Positions 33,275-45,547 of a stretch of DNA of 64,000 bases are shown piece by piece (position 1 is the first letter of the stretch; each line of letters opens with the position of its first letter). The position numbers were made by a program, and so were the translations under genes. The DNA lies in contig JANVFP010000010.1 in assembly GCA_027919835.1 (NCBI GenBank), positions 248,001 to 312,000 of the forward strand. The letters are read 5' to 3'. This DNA comes from Lentinula raphanica (Eukaryota > Basidiomycota > Agaricomycetes > Agaricales > Omphalotaceae). The notes below the pieces were generated by a model. That model was not told the origin of the DNA, searched no databases, and worked only from the letters and a program-made list of their open reading frames with translations.

Positions 33275-35355
33275 ATGGCCTCAACCGCGTCCATCATCAC
33301 CATTCGTCAACGGCGACCTTTATCGCAAGCTCAAGCTGATGAAGAGGGCGAACCATTCGTAGCCCAAAGGCAAAGCACTATATCTTGTCACAATGCCGTT
33401 CATCCAACAGAGTACCACTCAAGTAGACTGCCAAAACCTGAACGCACTCCAATTCCCAAGCTTCAAGTATCTATGGTTCTCTTGATTCAACTCTCTGAGC
33501 CTATCGCAGCTACTGTCATCTATCCGTTCGTCAATCAGTTCGTGGCGAGCACTGGAATCACTCATGGCGATGAAAAGAAGACGGGTTACTACGCTGGAAT
33601 GATCGTAAGTAGACGGAGAAAACGCGAACTCGCCTTTGCTCACCGACCGCCAGGAATCTGTCTTTTTCCTCGCCGAATGCGTTACGGTCCTCATGTAAGC
33701 TAATAGCGTCTTTCCTCGAACTCCGTCTAAAGTGAACTTCGCTCACAACGTCAGGTGGGGGATGGCTTCGGATCGTTTTGGACGACGACCTGTACTCTTG
33801 ATCGGACCCCTGGGGCTGTTCTTTGGTGCTATCGGTTTTGGACTGTCGACCTCCTTCTGGCAACTGGTGATGTATCGTAGCATTCAAGGAGCCTTCAATG
33901 GAAACATCGGCGTCTCTAAAACGGTTTTGGCTGAAGTAAGTCGATTTCGTCACGTTGCTATCGCCGTTATTTGACGCGTTTTCGCTTCAGCTTGCAGACG
34001 CCAGCAATCTGGCAGATGTCTTCTCGTTCAATCCTATGATGTGGTGTCTCGGCGGGACAATTGGGTGAGTATATGCACATTATACTACGTGTTACTGTGG
34101 TCTTCATACTGCCTTGTAGACCATTCCTTGGAGGTACACTATCTGAGCCTGCGAAGCAATGGCCAAATACCCTGGGCAAAATATTATTGCTTCAAGAGCA
34201 CCCATTCTTCTTGCCTCTTGCTGTTAGTGGCTGTCTTTCTCTCTTGTTCGTCACTATCGCATTCTTTGGTCTGAAAGAAGTGAGTAACTCGTTCGTACCA
34301 TGAAACGCGTGTGTACCTGAACGCTTACATTCATCAGACACGCTCATTCCAAGTCTCAGCACCTCAATTATCTCATTCCGAGAGTCAAGACTGGAAACCT
34401 CTCTCCAAGAAACGTTTATCGTCTCGAAGCATTGATGGCTTGGCCCAATCCGCTGCCAGTGGATATCAATATGGATCGATCGCCTCGCCATCTGCTTGCT
34501 CTTTTATTTCTTCATCTTCATATGAGTTTGTTGTTGAACCAACGTTCAGTATCCTTGGCACTGGCGAAGAAGATAATATTCCTCAACAACCCCCAACGTT
34601 GCGCTCCTTGATGACACCGCAAGTCTTGTTTCCTATCCTCAGCTATAGCCTTCTCGCCACCATCGAAACGAGTATCTCTGTTCTCATCCCTATCACTTAC
34701 ACTACGTCGATCGCTAGCGGCGGCCTTGGTATAACTTCGTTTCAGTTGGGCTCAATTCTCGGTACGAGGAGATTCTGAGCAGCTCTTACAATATCTCAAG
34801 CATCTGTATAGGGGCATGGGGTATCCTCAATATCCTCTTTCCTACTTTTGGCATACCACGGTTGATCAGATACTTTGGGCCTTGGAAAGTGCAACTCATG
34901 GGAATGATGTGCCCATTGGTCATTCTCTCCTCTCTCATCACCCTCAATATTCTTGCAAAGAGGTCAGTCGGGGGAAACGACGATATGATTTTCTGGGTTG
35001 TGGTTGCCATCCAGTTCGGATCGTATACCCTCATGAATATGGGGTTCGGTAAGCACTTGCTGGATGTTGTTTGCTCAAGACTCGTTGACCGTCCTCCAAA
35101 GCTACCGCACAAATGTTCGTCATCAACGGGGCACCAAGCCAAGCCGCGCTCGGGACGACCAACGGTCTTCTTCAAACAGCCAAGACGCTATCGAAAACAA
35201 TTGCCCCTGTGTTTGCAATGTCACTCTTCTCAATCTCAAAAGAATACAATGTGATGAACGGTTATCTGGTCTATTTCTTCTTCATCGGTGTCACTGTCTT
35301 TGGAATCATGACTGTTTCGAAGTTGCCAAAGGAGTTGTTGAACTTGACAAAGTAG
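33275..35355 (+). CDS. Major facilitator superfamily transporter (DHA1/ZIF1-like)
   Basis: Eight exons (33275-33604, 33654-33694, 33755-33935, 33991-34064, 34120-34279, 34338-34761, 34812-35048, 35102-35355) encode 566 residues. The family loop 2-3 signature is WGMASDRFGRRPVLLIGPLG. The N-terminal half also has LIQLSEPIAATVIYPFVNQF and the motif GTIGPFLGGTL. A hydrophilic Ser-rich central loop (about residues 255-365) separates the halves. The C-terminal half has FGSYTLMNMGFG and VINGAPSQAALGTTNGL, as in fungal relatives of plant zinc-induced facilitator ZIF1. Twelve membrane helices are expected. The substrate is not predictable; drugs or small organic acids are usual for this group. Confidence 0.85.
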
Positions 35356-35630
35356 TGAAATGTAGTGTATGTTGCAGGCAAAGTAGGTTCGTCGTTGCAC
35401 CGTCCTTTATTATAACCCGAAAGTAATGTAGATGTCTGAATGTGGCCTTGAGCCTAAGATATACACATGGTGTCCAAATATCTCCTAATGTTGAACGTTC
35501 TGAACCCCCTACATATAGTTGAGTGCAGACTGAGTCACTCGAAGATCGACGTAAATTGCTTACATACACTCCGACCCATCTTCTTATGCGCATCTCATGT
35601 TCAATCCCTTCTTCCCGTAGTCTCTTCATC

Positions 35631-37026
35631 ATGTCAAGACGTATACATTCGCATTCTCCTTCTCCTCCTCGCAGCGCGAAACGAGCAAAAACAGTAAATC
35701 AGTTAACATCTGAGAGCTTCAAGAATGGTGTAGTTCTTGCTCCTATGGTCCGTTCTGGTGCTCGTGCGTTGGAACGTTTTCATCATTCGAGTTGCAATTC
35801 ATAACTCATTATATGCAGTACCCACCAGACTCTTCGCTCTCAAACACGGTGCGACCCTCGTCTGGGCACCAGAGATCGTCGATAAAGCTATTCTGCACTC
35901 TGAACGAGCCGTCGATCCTATCACCGGTGTCATCTCGTACAACGGCCAACAAAACCGTGCCATCTTCACAAGCCATCCTATCGAAAAACCCTACCTCATC
36001 TACCAAATTGGCTCCGCTGACCCCGCTCTGGCGGTCCAAGCGGCGAAAAAGGTGTTGGGAGACGTCTCCGGCTTCGACCTCAACTGCGGTTGTCCTAAAC
36101 CTTTTTCTACTCACTGTGGTATGGGTGCCGCGCTACTCACCAATCCCGATTTGCTATGCTCTATCCTTGTTGCGTTGAGAGAAGCGATACCGCCAGAAAT
36201 CACGCTTTCGGCCAAGATCAGGCTACTACCCTCCCAAGAAGACACATTGGAACTCGTTAGACGGATATTGGCGACCGGAGTGAACGCTTTGACTGTTCAC
36301 TGCAGGACGAGAAATATGCGGGACAGAGATAAAGCTATGATTGAGCGGTTGAAGGATATTGTCAACCTCGTCAAAGCGACAGGGAAAGACATCGCTGTGA
36401 TTGAGAACGGTGATTGTATCAGTGCAGAGGACGCAAAACGTGTACGGGAAACTACCGGTGCAGACTCAGTCATGATAGCTCGCGCAGCTGAAGCCAACCC
36501 TTCCTGTTTCTCCAACACCCCTCTGACCGATATCCACCACACCCTCGTCCCTGCGTATCTTCGTCTGGCGAAATACCTCGACAACAACTGGAGCTTGACC
36601 AAATTCTGTGTGTCTCAATTCAAGAGCGCACATACAGAGGTGAATGGAAAGGCGGATGAGAAGAGGGTCAGAGAAGCTGTGGTCAAAGCAAAGTCGTTTG
36701 AGGATGTTCTTGATATAGCGGGTGGTGTCTGGTCCGGCGAAGACGATTTCAAGCAGATCGTTCGTGCAATTGAGGGACGAGAACATGTTCCAATGGAAGT
36801 GAATGCATCATCCACGGAAGAACCTTTGTTTTGCTCTCTGTCTCGTGTTCTAGAAGCGAGAACGAGTGATGACAAGTATACTACCCCTCCTGGAACTCAG
36901 AACCCTCACCCTCCACCACCTGTGTCTGAGGCCCACCTACTTCCTGATGCACCAAGAATGTTGCCTGTGCTCATCTCAGGGAAAGAACCCATGACACCTT
37001 CGCATAGCACGACACATGTACTGTGA
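35631..37026 (+). CDS. DUS2: tRNA-dihydrouridine synthase 2
   Basis: Two exons (35631-35757 and 35819-37026) encode 444 residues. An FMN-dependent TIM barrel is recognisable: VLAPMVRS at the first strand, YLIYQIGSADPALAVQAAK, the catalytic cysteine loop FDLNCGCPKPFSTHCGMGAAL, TVHCRTRNMRDRDKAM and IAVIENGDCISAEDAKRV. These fit DUS2/SMM1, which reduces uridine 20 in the tRNA D-loop. The C-terminal helical tRNA-binding domain is present (YLDNNWSLTKFCVSQFKS), but there is no double-stranded RNA-binding domain as in the human enzyme. It converges on the F-box gene with 42 bp between stop codons. Confidence 0.9.
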
Positions 37027-37068
37027 TTGTTGTTGGTGCATATCATCGTTTATCACTTCGTACATCCA

Positions 37069-38311
37069 TTATGTATGTACTATCTCCGAATCCAAAACGC
37101 CCGTCTCACTCGTCAACGGAAGCCGACTCTTCATATCCACCGGATCAACCACTTTTTCCTCGAGCCAACCCCCGAAATTGAAACTAATGTGTCGCAAAGA
37201 TGGCATTGCTTTTGTTAACTCGACCAAGTGGGAGTCAAGAGGGAAGACTAATAGAGGGTTGGAGATATAGAGGCTCGCCAGCTGACCGAGGTTGGTCTGA
37301 CGCCCCAATTGCTCGAAAGTCCGCTGAAGAATCCCTCCATCGTCAATGGATGGTGGGAGCAGTTGTAGTTTGCGAAGCTGGGTCACAGAACCCAGGATCT
37401 CGTCTAGCATGTAAGAGCCTGGGATATCGAAGAGTACAGCAATGGTCACTTTTTTTCTTTGGATTAGAAAGTGTTATGACAAGCCACTCACTGTTTCTGA
37501 GATCTAGTGTTAGAAACGAGATGTTTTGCCCACATTCAGATTTCACGAATGCTTCGATCCCACTACTGTCAAGAGATCCCACGAGTGCAAGGGTCTCCAA
37601 AGTGCTCCAATCGAAGAATTCATGCCCAAAGACGAAGTTCATCAGTCTCAGGCTGGACGCATCATATAGCAAGAGTTTTTGCAATGAGATCAGTCGAGGA
37701 AGTGGTTTCCAACCGAACTTGCTGTTATCATGAACTGACGACCACTTGAACTGCCGGATATCATCCAAGGCGAGTGTTTTAAGGCAGGTGCAATAGGTGG
37801 CCAGATACACCAAAATATCATACATCGATGCTGTGTCGATACCGAAATTCCGCATCGAGAGATATTCTAGCTGAGGGTTTCTCTGCAACAGGCAGAGAAG
37901 ACGTAAAAGGCGCCACGGATAACTCCTCGCATCAAAGACTGCACAACCGAAGTTAAGATGCAGTTCCTGTAAATGAGTGAACGGGATATCGGGAAGCATC
38001 TCATATACACTTTCTGGATCAGAGAGCTGATTATCCACGCAATACCGGAGATGGATAGTCAATACCCTGACGCGTGGGACGATGGAAGGATTCGTGAATA
38101 TCTGGAGCCGGAGTTGGGTGATGAGATCGAGCATCGTTCCCTCCCCAATGCAGAACCGAAAGTCGATGGCCAGACGACGGAAGAGATGGGTTCGAGCTCG
38201 AGGAAGCCATGAACTGCAGACTAGAGCACAGGATTGTAATGTCGGTAAAGGTCGGTGGGAGGCTTCGACCCAGTCGATGCATAGGTCGAATATTTCCTGG
38301 GGGATGTCCAT
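37069..38311 (-). CDS. F-box-like protein with leucine-rich segments
   Basis: Two exons (38311-37492 and 37448-37069) encode 399 residues. The N-terminus MDIPQEIFDLCIDWVEAS ... LQSCALVCSSWLPRARTHLF is the degenerate F-box typical of mushroom-forming fungi, which have large families of such genes. Irregular leucine-rich strands follow (FTHLQELHLNFGCAVF, PQLEYLSMRNFGID, CLKTLALDDIRQF, STLETLALVGSLDSSG). Such proteins may be substrate adaptors of SCF ubiquitin ligases. The partner is unknown and the family evolves fast. Confidence 0.75.
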
Positions 38312-39942
38312 AATAATCGTGGTGAACAAAGTTAAGGGGGAAGCCAAGAAACTCGATAGGTTGGACCCTTCAGGCTTTAAGTACCACTCGCCTCAGTCCT
38401 CGTGCTTGCTTTTTACCCCGTCTACACTCGTGCTGTTCGATGATCGTGACAAGGCACTCGGTACATTTGAAGGTTTTTCCTGGCTGAATAACTCCGATGG
38501 ACGAGGAATTGCCATTTGGTGGCGGATGGGGTGAATTAAGGTGAATAATAGCGGCAGTATATGAATTCGGGGAATGTAACCGGTTTTTTGTAATGATGGT
38601 TCTGAAGCTGCGATTGGATATGTAGACGGTCATGAGAGCTGGCTACATGCATAGACCGCGAACAAATGGTGCCAGACAATGAGTACCTCAAGGCCTACCC
38701 TCCCATATCATATAATACTGAACATGAACTCTGGCCTGCCATGTTTCTGATTACTCTTCGACATTAACTCTAGCTATCAATCAGACATGACTACATAAGT
38801 AGAGTGAAGGTTGGTGACCTTTCCCCTTCCTTTACTAGTAGTTGGAAGGGATCATTATTTCGAACTTGATAGATTACAGTAGTAAGGAAGAAACTGCAAC
38901 AGACTACAGTGTACAATGGGGAGTCCTCTCCTCAAGGCTTCCTTGCCCCATTCCTCATCTTAGTATGACTGTTCACAATGTTCACAAGGGATGTAGATTG
39001 GATACATTCCAATACCAAAAATTCAGATCAGAAAATGCTCAACTGGATATTGAACAAGAAGTACAGTACATGCTTTGATTGCTCGTCTACATTACAAGAA
39101 ACATCCTTCAAACTTCAAGGAAGTTATCACCAGGAAGGGATTTCCAAAAATTGCTGAAAGCCGAAGCTAACAGACGGGTTCGGATGTATAATTTGCAATC
39201 AGCAAAATAGATCGACCTCGGTAAAAACCTCACTGGTGCGACCACGCGCCCGAGCACAAGAGATGGGGAACGAGGATGCATGGTGCTTTGCTTATATACC
39301 CTAGGACATTGCGCACGGACCATGCATAGCCGTTAGTCACGTGGGTGATGTACTGTCCTTTTCTCCGAACACTGACAGCTTCAAGTCGTTCAAACTGAAA
39401 AGCTTCGAAAAGATCATGTTGAGGTTGGATTGATTGACGAAGAGAACTTATCAGTTCCGAGATTTGTAGGCTCACAAAGGCGATTTTTAATTCAAGGGAG
39501 AGCAATTAGGGATAGAAAGATAGGGTATAACACAAATAAAACGAGGTATAAGTAAAACAGAAGGTTGCTAATTAGGAGGACATGAAATTTACGGATGGAT
39601 ATATGTGTACTACTGAAATTAGATGCGTGTGTCTGGTGGTGAAATGAAGGCGTAACAAAGCAAATGCAAAGTATGATAATAATACAGACTTGAACTGGAA
39701 CTGGAAAGAGCTGTGCAATGTGAACAACGATAATAGATACGATAGATGAGTGAGCAATGCGTCGAGACCGAGTGAATGATAGAATCCAGGATGAGGGTAT
39801 GATATGTAAAGCAGATTAAAATAATGCAAGATTCAATGCAGAGAAAGACTTTGATTATCATGGGGGTGTAGAATACGAGGCGAGAGGGAAGGGAAAGAGG
39901 TTGATCGAGCTTGGCAAGTCGGATATAGCAGAGAACGAACCG
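38312..39942. other. Gene-poor stretch
   Basis: 1.6 kb without a supportable gene. It is AT-rich towards the right end. Several short frames exist on both strands, but none has splice context, domain similarity or sustained coding bias. Confidence 0.5.
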
Positions 39943-42484
39943 TTACTCTGGAAAGGCAACCTCCGATATATTGTCCGAAAGTGCCTCAGCCTGGGTCTCG
40001 CTCTTGATACGCTTAGAGACGTTCTTAGTGGCAACCAGGACCAGCGGAGTGCAGATATCATGAGCTGGGTTATCGAAAGGATCAGAGGCTACCTTGGAAA
40101 ATCGTGTGTCGAGTGGGCGGACTGGTGTATGGCTTGGGATATTCGTGGATCTGAGTTTGCCTGCGCTATCCAGTATGCGAGGATGCAGGAACGGTCGAGA
40201 AGGCCCTGGAAGCAGATCATCGTCATCATCGTCATCTTCCACCTCTTTAAACTGAACATCGACAAGCGCGTCCACATCAGTTTCCTCTCCGTCCTCGTCA
40301 TCATCATCATCGTCGTCAATATCGACTTCCAGATACCTACGATAACCCAAGCCACCTTTCTGAACGGCGACGGCTCCAGGGGAATCATATATAGTGTCCT
40401 CCTCATTCTCGCAAACTGGAAACAGACTGACGTTGCTCTCTGGACCGCCGCTCTTCTTCCATCGACTTCCGGAGAGATGCGAAGCAAAACCATGATCGGC
40501 ATGGTCGAAAGAGCTCGGGTACACCTCTGTCACCAACGTAGACGAGGGTGCCATGCGGGGTGCTTTCAGGTAGTTGTACGGGTCACATTCCCATTCGTCT
40601 GAGCTGTAAGAGTATCTTCCTAGACCTGACGGGCGAAAAGGCGAGGCCAATGCTCCACTCCAAGAAACGGAGAACGTGTTCGTGTCGCTACCTGAGGACC
40701 CATGCGTCTTGAGAACACCGTTTAACCAAGATCGTCTTCGGCCTCGCACTTCCAAAATGGCCTCCCGTTGCGCTACATCAGCAGCAGCAGCCGCGGATCG
40801 TGTGTGATGTGCGAGCAGTAAATGCGCCAGCCGTAGATGTAAAGACGAGTAGTCATTGTGCTGCACAAGGAGTTCGTTGAGACCATCCGGTAGATGGACT
40901 TCCGGGTGAGCTATGGGAGTCGGGGTGGAGGTATTAGACAGAGATGATGTCTTGAGGTACATGAAGGGCGGAAGAGCATGAGCAGAGAGTGTGATATTTC
41001 CGTTAGAAGGATCACTGGTATGGTAGTGAAACGTGATAGGAGTTTCGATAGACGAAGCGTTTGAGTCGATAAGGGTGACCTCGCTCAAATTATCACCATC
41101 ATGCCTCTCCATACGGTCCGTCGAGTCACCCTCAGAGGCCAAGTCTTCATCGCCGCGGGCACCGAAAATAGACGTCAAAGATCTGGGTAGTGAACGACTC
41201 GGTGAAAGAGAGGATTCTGCGTTTGCGATAGATGCTAAGCCTTGAATACGTTCAGAGAGAAGAAAGACACCGGTGATAAGGACACATACCGAGTCCTGCC
41301 AACACACCAAGCGGCAAAGTGCTCAGGTCTATTCCTAAATTGTCCAACTCATCCTTGAGTTCCTTACCAATCTCACTCAAACGCAAGTCCACCCGCTTCA
41401 GTGTGCTTCCGACGATCCACGTATAGTAGGGCGCAGAAGTATCGGTGCCGTAGGTGGCGACAGGAGAGCATATCGGAGAACCTGCGAGATGCGAGTACCG
41501 GATTCTTCTGTTGAGCTCTGGGAGCACGTACAACCGAAAAGTATCAACGAGCGAACTGCGAGCCCTGCGTCTGAGAGCGCGCGGAGACAACGGAGGAGGT
41601 GATGGAGGCGCTACAATGACGACCGGGAATGCAAGCTCGACAGCAGCGAGTGGTGAAGGGAGAGAAGATGTAGAACGATGGCTTCGAGCATCTGGACGGG
41701 TGGGAATCGTCGCTGAACGAGATAGCGTAGGAGGAGCTGAGTTCGCTTGAGAGGATGATACGTCAGAGCGAGAGGAGGAAACAGAAGGAGCTGGAGATGT
41801 GGATCGAGTTGAAGGAAAGGACGGAGACCAGGCAAGAGGCGAACGAGGACTCCGAGGTGAATTCAGACTGAGAGGAAGGAGAGATCTGCAAGGAAGTTGA
41901 TACAAGTGACTTCTTAGACCATTTACAACGAAGACTTACGACACAAGGTTCATTAGCAATGACCGCTGTTTCTTGTGACCAGGTCTGTTCTTTCGCCCAG
42001 ATGAATTGTTCAAGGCTTCTGCCTGCTTCGCGGCTTCTTCTTCTTCCTCTTCCTTCAATCTTCGCTGCTCCCTTTGTTGCTTCTCCAGTTTCCGTTCTCT
42101 GTCCATGACAGCTGCGCTTTCGTTCACGTCGTCGATGACACTGTCCAATCTTCTGTATAAATCGGCTTTCCGTCTGTGACTTGGTTCATCAGAGAGACCC
42201 TGATAGCAGCAAGAGACGTCCCATTCTTCCGTCTCTCCGTCGAGGAAGACACATTTGATCTTTTGTTGATTCAAGTCAAAGGTGACCTCTTCGAGGATGC
42301 TCTGTACACCAACTGCCTTGTCCAAGGCATGCATGAATTCGGGAATCTCGAGATCATCCGAGTCAAGCGCAGCAAGGTGATTAACCCATGCTGCGGGCGC
42401 TTGAAGAGATTCCGGGAGATTTTGGAATATGAGCTTGAAGAGGACAGTCGGTTGAGAGGCCGAGGGTATGAGACGGATGAGCAT
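39943..42484 (-). CDS. Conserved-looking acidic protein of unknown function
   Basis: Three exons (42484-41940, 41885-41290, 41240-39943; phase-consistent introns of 54 and 49 nt) encode 812 residues. The N-terminal 110 residues look globular (MLIRLIPSASQPTVLFKLIF, WVNHLAALDSDDLEIPEF, VTFDLNQQKIKCVFLDGETE). A charged coiled coil follows (KLEKQQREQRRLKEEEEEEA). Next come a Ser/Pro-rich region, a second ordered block (SLVDTFRLYVLPELNRRIR ... YTWIVGSTLKRVDLRLSEIG) and long acidic runs (DIDDDDDDDEDGEE, DDDDDD). No signal peptide or clear membrane span. I do not recognise a family. Confidence 0.75.
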
Positions 42485-43050
42485 TACGACGAAGGAGGAA
42501 AGAGCATGCAAATAAGGGTCTAGAGCCGTTATAGAGCAAAGGAGGAAACGAAAACGAAAAAGGGAACTTTGGAAGAAGACAGTTGAATTGTGAGTTGTGT
42601 TACGCAGAAACTCTGAGAGGACTACATTAGACTTGTTTGGATGAAGAAAGGTCATGAGTTTTTCGCACCAGTAATTCTAAAGAAAAAGTCCAAGTGTGTT
42701 ACCCAGAGAAGCGTAGAGAATGGTGGTAGGAAGAGACGATGTTTCCGTTCTCAACGTCGAAGGAGGTCGAAGCTGAGAACAGAGAAACACGGGCGGGGAC
42801 AGGGGCGTCGCTAATCAATTTATTTAATTTTGATCGCCGTCGGTAGCTTCTTTTCCAGTCACTTCGTCGGAGTTCGTCCACTACCTTTTCTTTTCATCCA
42901 AAGCAGGTTATTTGTCTGTATACACATCAGCAGAAAGACTGAGCAGGTGAAGCAAGCATATTGTTGTCATCTGATCGTCCAGCTCTCAAAAGAAATTCGT
43001 CATGAGAAAGATAATCGCGCCTTCTCACCTTCAAGCTTCTTTCCTTCAGC
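42485..43050. other. Divergent promoter region
   Basis: 566 bp between the starts of the acidic unknown gene (minus) and the first monooxygenase (plus). An AT-rich block (42,818-42,832, TTTATTTAATTTT) is the only notable feature. Confidence 0.4.
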
Positions 43051-44821
43051 ATGGCTTCTCCTGAACTAGAACTAGAGCTCGATGTCCTATGCGTAGGAGC
43101 TGGCTTTGCAGGTATCTACGAGCTATATCACCTCCGTCAACTAGGATACTCCGTCAAAGTCTTCGAGGCCGCAGAAGACATCGGTGGCGTATGGTGGCAT
43201 AATTGCTATCCAGGCGCTCGAGTCGATTCCATCGTACCAGTCTACGAATTCTCCGACGAAAACCTCTGGAAAGACTGGTCGTGGACTGAAAAATACCCAG
43301 ATTGGAAAGAGCTCCGTCGCTACTTCCAATACGTAGACGAGAAACTGGACGTTCGGAAGGACATTGTTTTTAATCGCAGAGTGACATCAGCGATTTGGGA
43401 TGCCGAGAAAGATAGATGGGTCATTACTTCACAGGATGGATCGGTCGTCAGCGCTCGATTCTTCTTACTTTGTGTTGGAAACAACTCGAAGATTTACATC
43501 CCGGACATTCCTGGACTGGATAGCTTCCGCGGGGCTTGTCATCACACTGCTCGTTGGCCACAGTCAGGCTTATCGCTTGAAGGGAAACGTGTCGCAGTGA
43601 TAGGAACTGGTGCAAGTGGGGTTCAAGTCGTGCAGGATGTCGGTCCTCGTGCTTCACAGCTCACGGTGTTCCAACGCACTCCAAACATAGCTTTTCCCAT
43701 GCGACAAAGGAGTATCGATCAACAGACCTCAAAGAAAATGAAAGATGGACTATACAGCATCGTGTATCGCAGACGCAGGCAGACTCTAGGTGAGTATGCT
43801 AAGATTACGCGTGGAATGCTCGATTAAACTCCCATCTCAAGGCGGACATGCATACGATCTTTTCCCCAAGAATTGGAGCGACGCCACAGAAGATGAGCGA
43901 CTGATCTTCTACGAACATCTCTGGAACAACGCCGGGGGCCTCGAACTGGTTGCTGCCAATTATCAAGACATCCGACTCAACCAAAAAGCAAACGATGAGC
44001 TCTACGATTTCTGGAGATCAAAGGTGTTACAACGGGTCCATAATCATCGGTTCCAGGAAATACTCACTCCAAAGACGCCCCCGCATCCAGTCGGTGCCAA
44101 ACGACCGAGCCTGGAAATCTCATACTTTGAGACTTTCAACTTCCCCCATGTCGACCTTGTTGACCTTACCCAAACGTCCATTACAAAAGTCACGGCGAAC
44201 TCTATCTTGACCAGTGATGGACAAGAACGTGAATTCGACGTCATCGTACTCGCCACTGGCTTCGATGCCATGTCCGGAGGAATTGCGCAGATAGATATCC
44301 AAGGAACGGACGGGGTCTCATTGCGTGATAAGTGGACAAAGAGCGTGCGGACATATTTGGGCATGATGTCCGCCCATTTTCCCAATATGTTCTTCCTCTA
44401 TGGACCCGGCGCCCCGACAGCCTTGTCCAATGGGCCATCGTGCATTGTAAGTCATTTTTCTCTCTCTCTTATCATACCCGTGATGCAAATATTCATTTCC
44501 CAAAAGGAAATGCAAGGTGAATGGATCAACGCCTGCATCAAAGACATGACAGACAAGGGGTACACACGGCTCGAACCTCTCCCCGAAGCTGAGGAAGAAT
44601 GGCAAAAGATCGTTTCCGAAAGCGTATCAAACGCATTATTCGACGCTTCTACGTCTGTTTTTCTAGGCAGAAACATTCCTGGAAAAGTCTCAGAGCCTTT
44701 GTTGTATTTCGGGGGCATGCCGAGGTACGCTGAGATGTGCTGGAAGAAGAAGGATAATGGGTATGAAGGTTTTTCTCTAACGTCGTTGAAGAACCAATCC
44801 AATGGCATTGGTAGTGTGTAA
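43051..44821 (+). CDS. Flavin-dependent monooxygenase, Baeyer-Villiger type (copy 1)
   Basis: Three exons (43051-43789, 43842-44446, 44507-44821) encode 552 residues. The FAD Rossmann motif GAGFAG lies at about residues 16-21, followed by FEAAEDIGGVWWHNCYPGAR, the standard second block of cyclohexanone-monooxygenase relatives. The Baeyer-Villiger fingerprint FxGxxxHxxxW is seen as FRGACHHTARWP at about 160-171. The NADPH-binding Rossmann motif GTGASG follows near 185. FDVIVLATGFDAMSGG is also typical. Such enzymes insert oxygen into ketones to give esters or lactones, or oxidise other carbonyls. The substrate is unknown; the duplicated arrangement suggests secondary or xenobiotic metabolism. 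Confidence 0.88.
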
Positions 44822-45547
44822 CCTATTTATTCCTTACCGCCTCGCTCTTTTTTTCAACTTATCTATGTCGTGATATTGCAAGGGATTTTTACTGCGATGT
44901 TCTTGCGGCATTCAATCACCTCTGCATGGCCTGGAAATCTAGCCACTGCCAGAAGTGAGCTCGGATTTTTTTGGAACGGTCAAACAGCAATACGGATAGT
45001 AAAACGAAGGAGAAGCGGGAGGGATAATATGGCTCTTGAGCAAATGTGGAGATTCTCGAGCTCGAGAAAGATAGGCAATCCAGGTTATAGGAGCACTAAA
45101 TCCTTCATCATACTATCACTGTCATTCGATGAAAAATGGTCTAGTCCGATACCGATAAGTCTGTGATTTTTTGAACATCTCAGCGTCTAAAGATGACTTC
45201 GTATTGGCCCTTGGGAGGAAAGAACATGCATAACTTTATCACAGTATCATGCCACATTCTTCCCCTTGTGATACAATCCAACGCCGAAACCGACGGAAAG
45301 AAGGTTTATCAGTGGGGGGTGTTACGAAAACGATGTATGTACGATCGCCACTGTGCACAAGGAGTCTACAGCCTTCTACAGCTTTGAGCTTGTTCAGGTG
45401 TCTATACTCCCCATCATCTAGCCAATGGCACAATGCGGTCCAGAGGTTGAGCGCCTTTGAGGCTTGAGCGCAAGCATATAACAAGCGGACACTAGCGGCC
45501 AACGGTCTGATCCACTATTACAGCTTCCATATCATTATCTATCACCC
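44822..45547. other. Spacer between the monooxygenase genes
   Basis: 726 bp separating the two tandem genes. It does not visibly repeat the promoter of copy 1. No gene is supportable. Confidence 0.45.
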
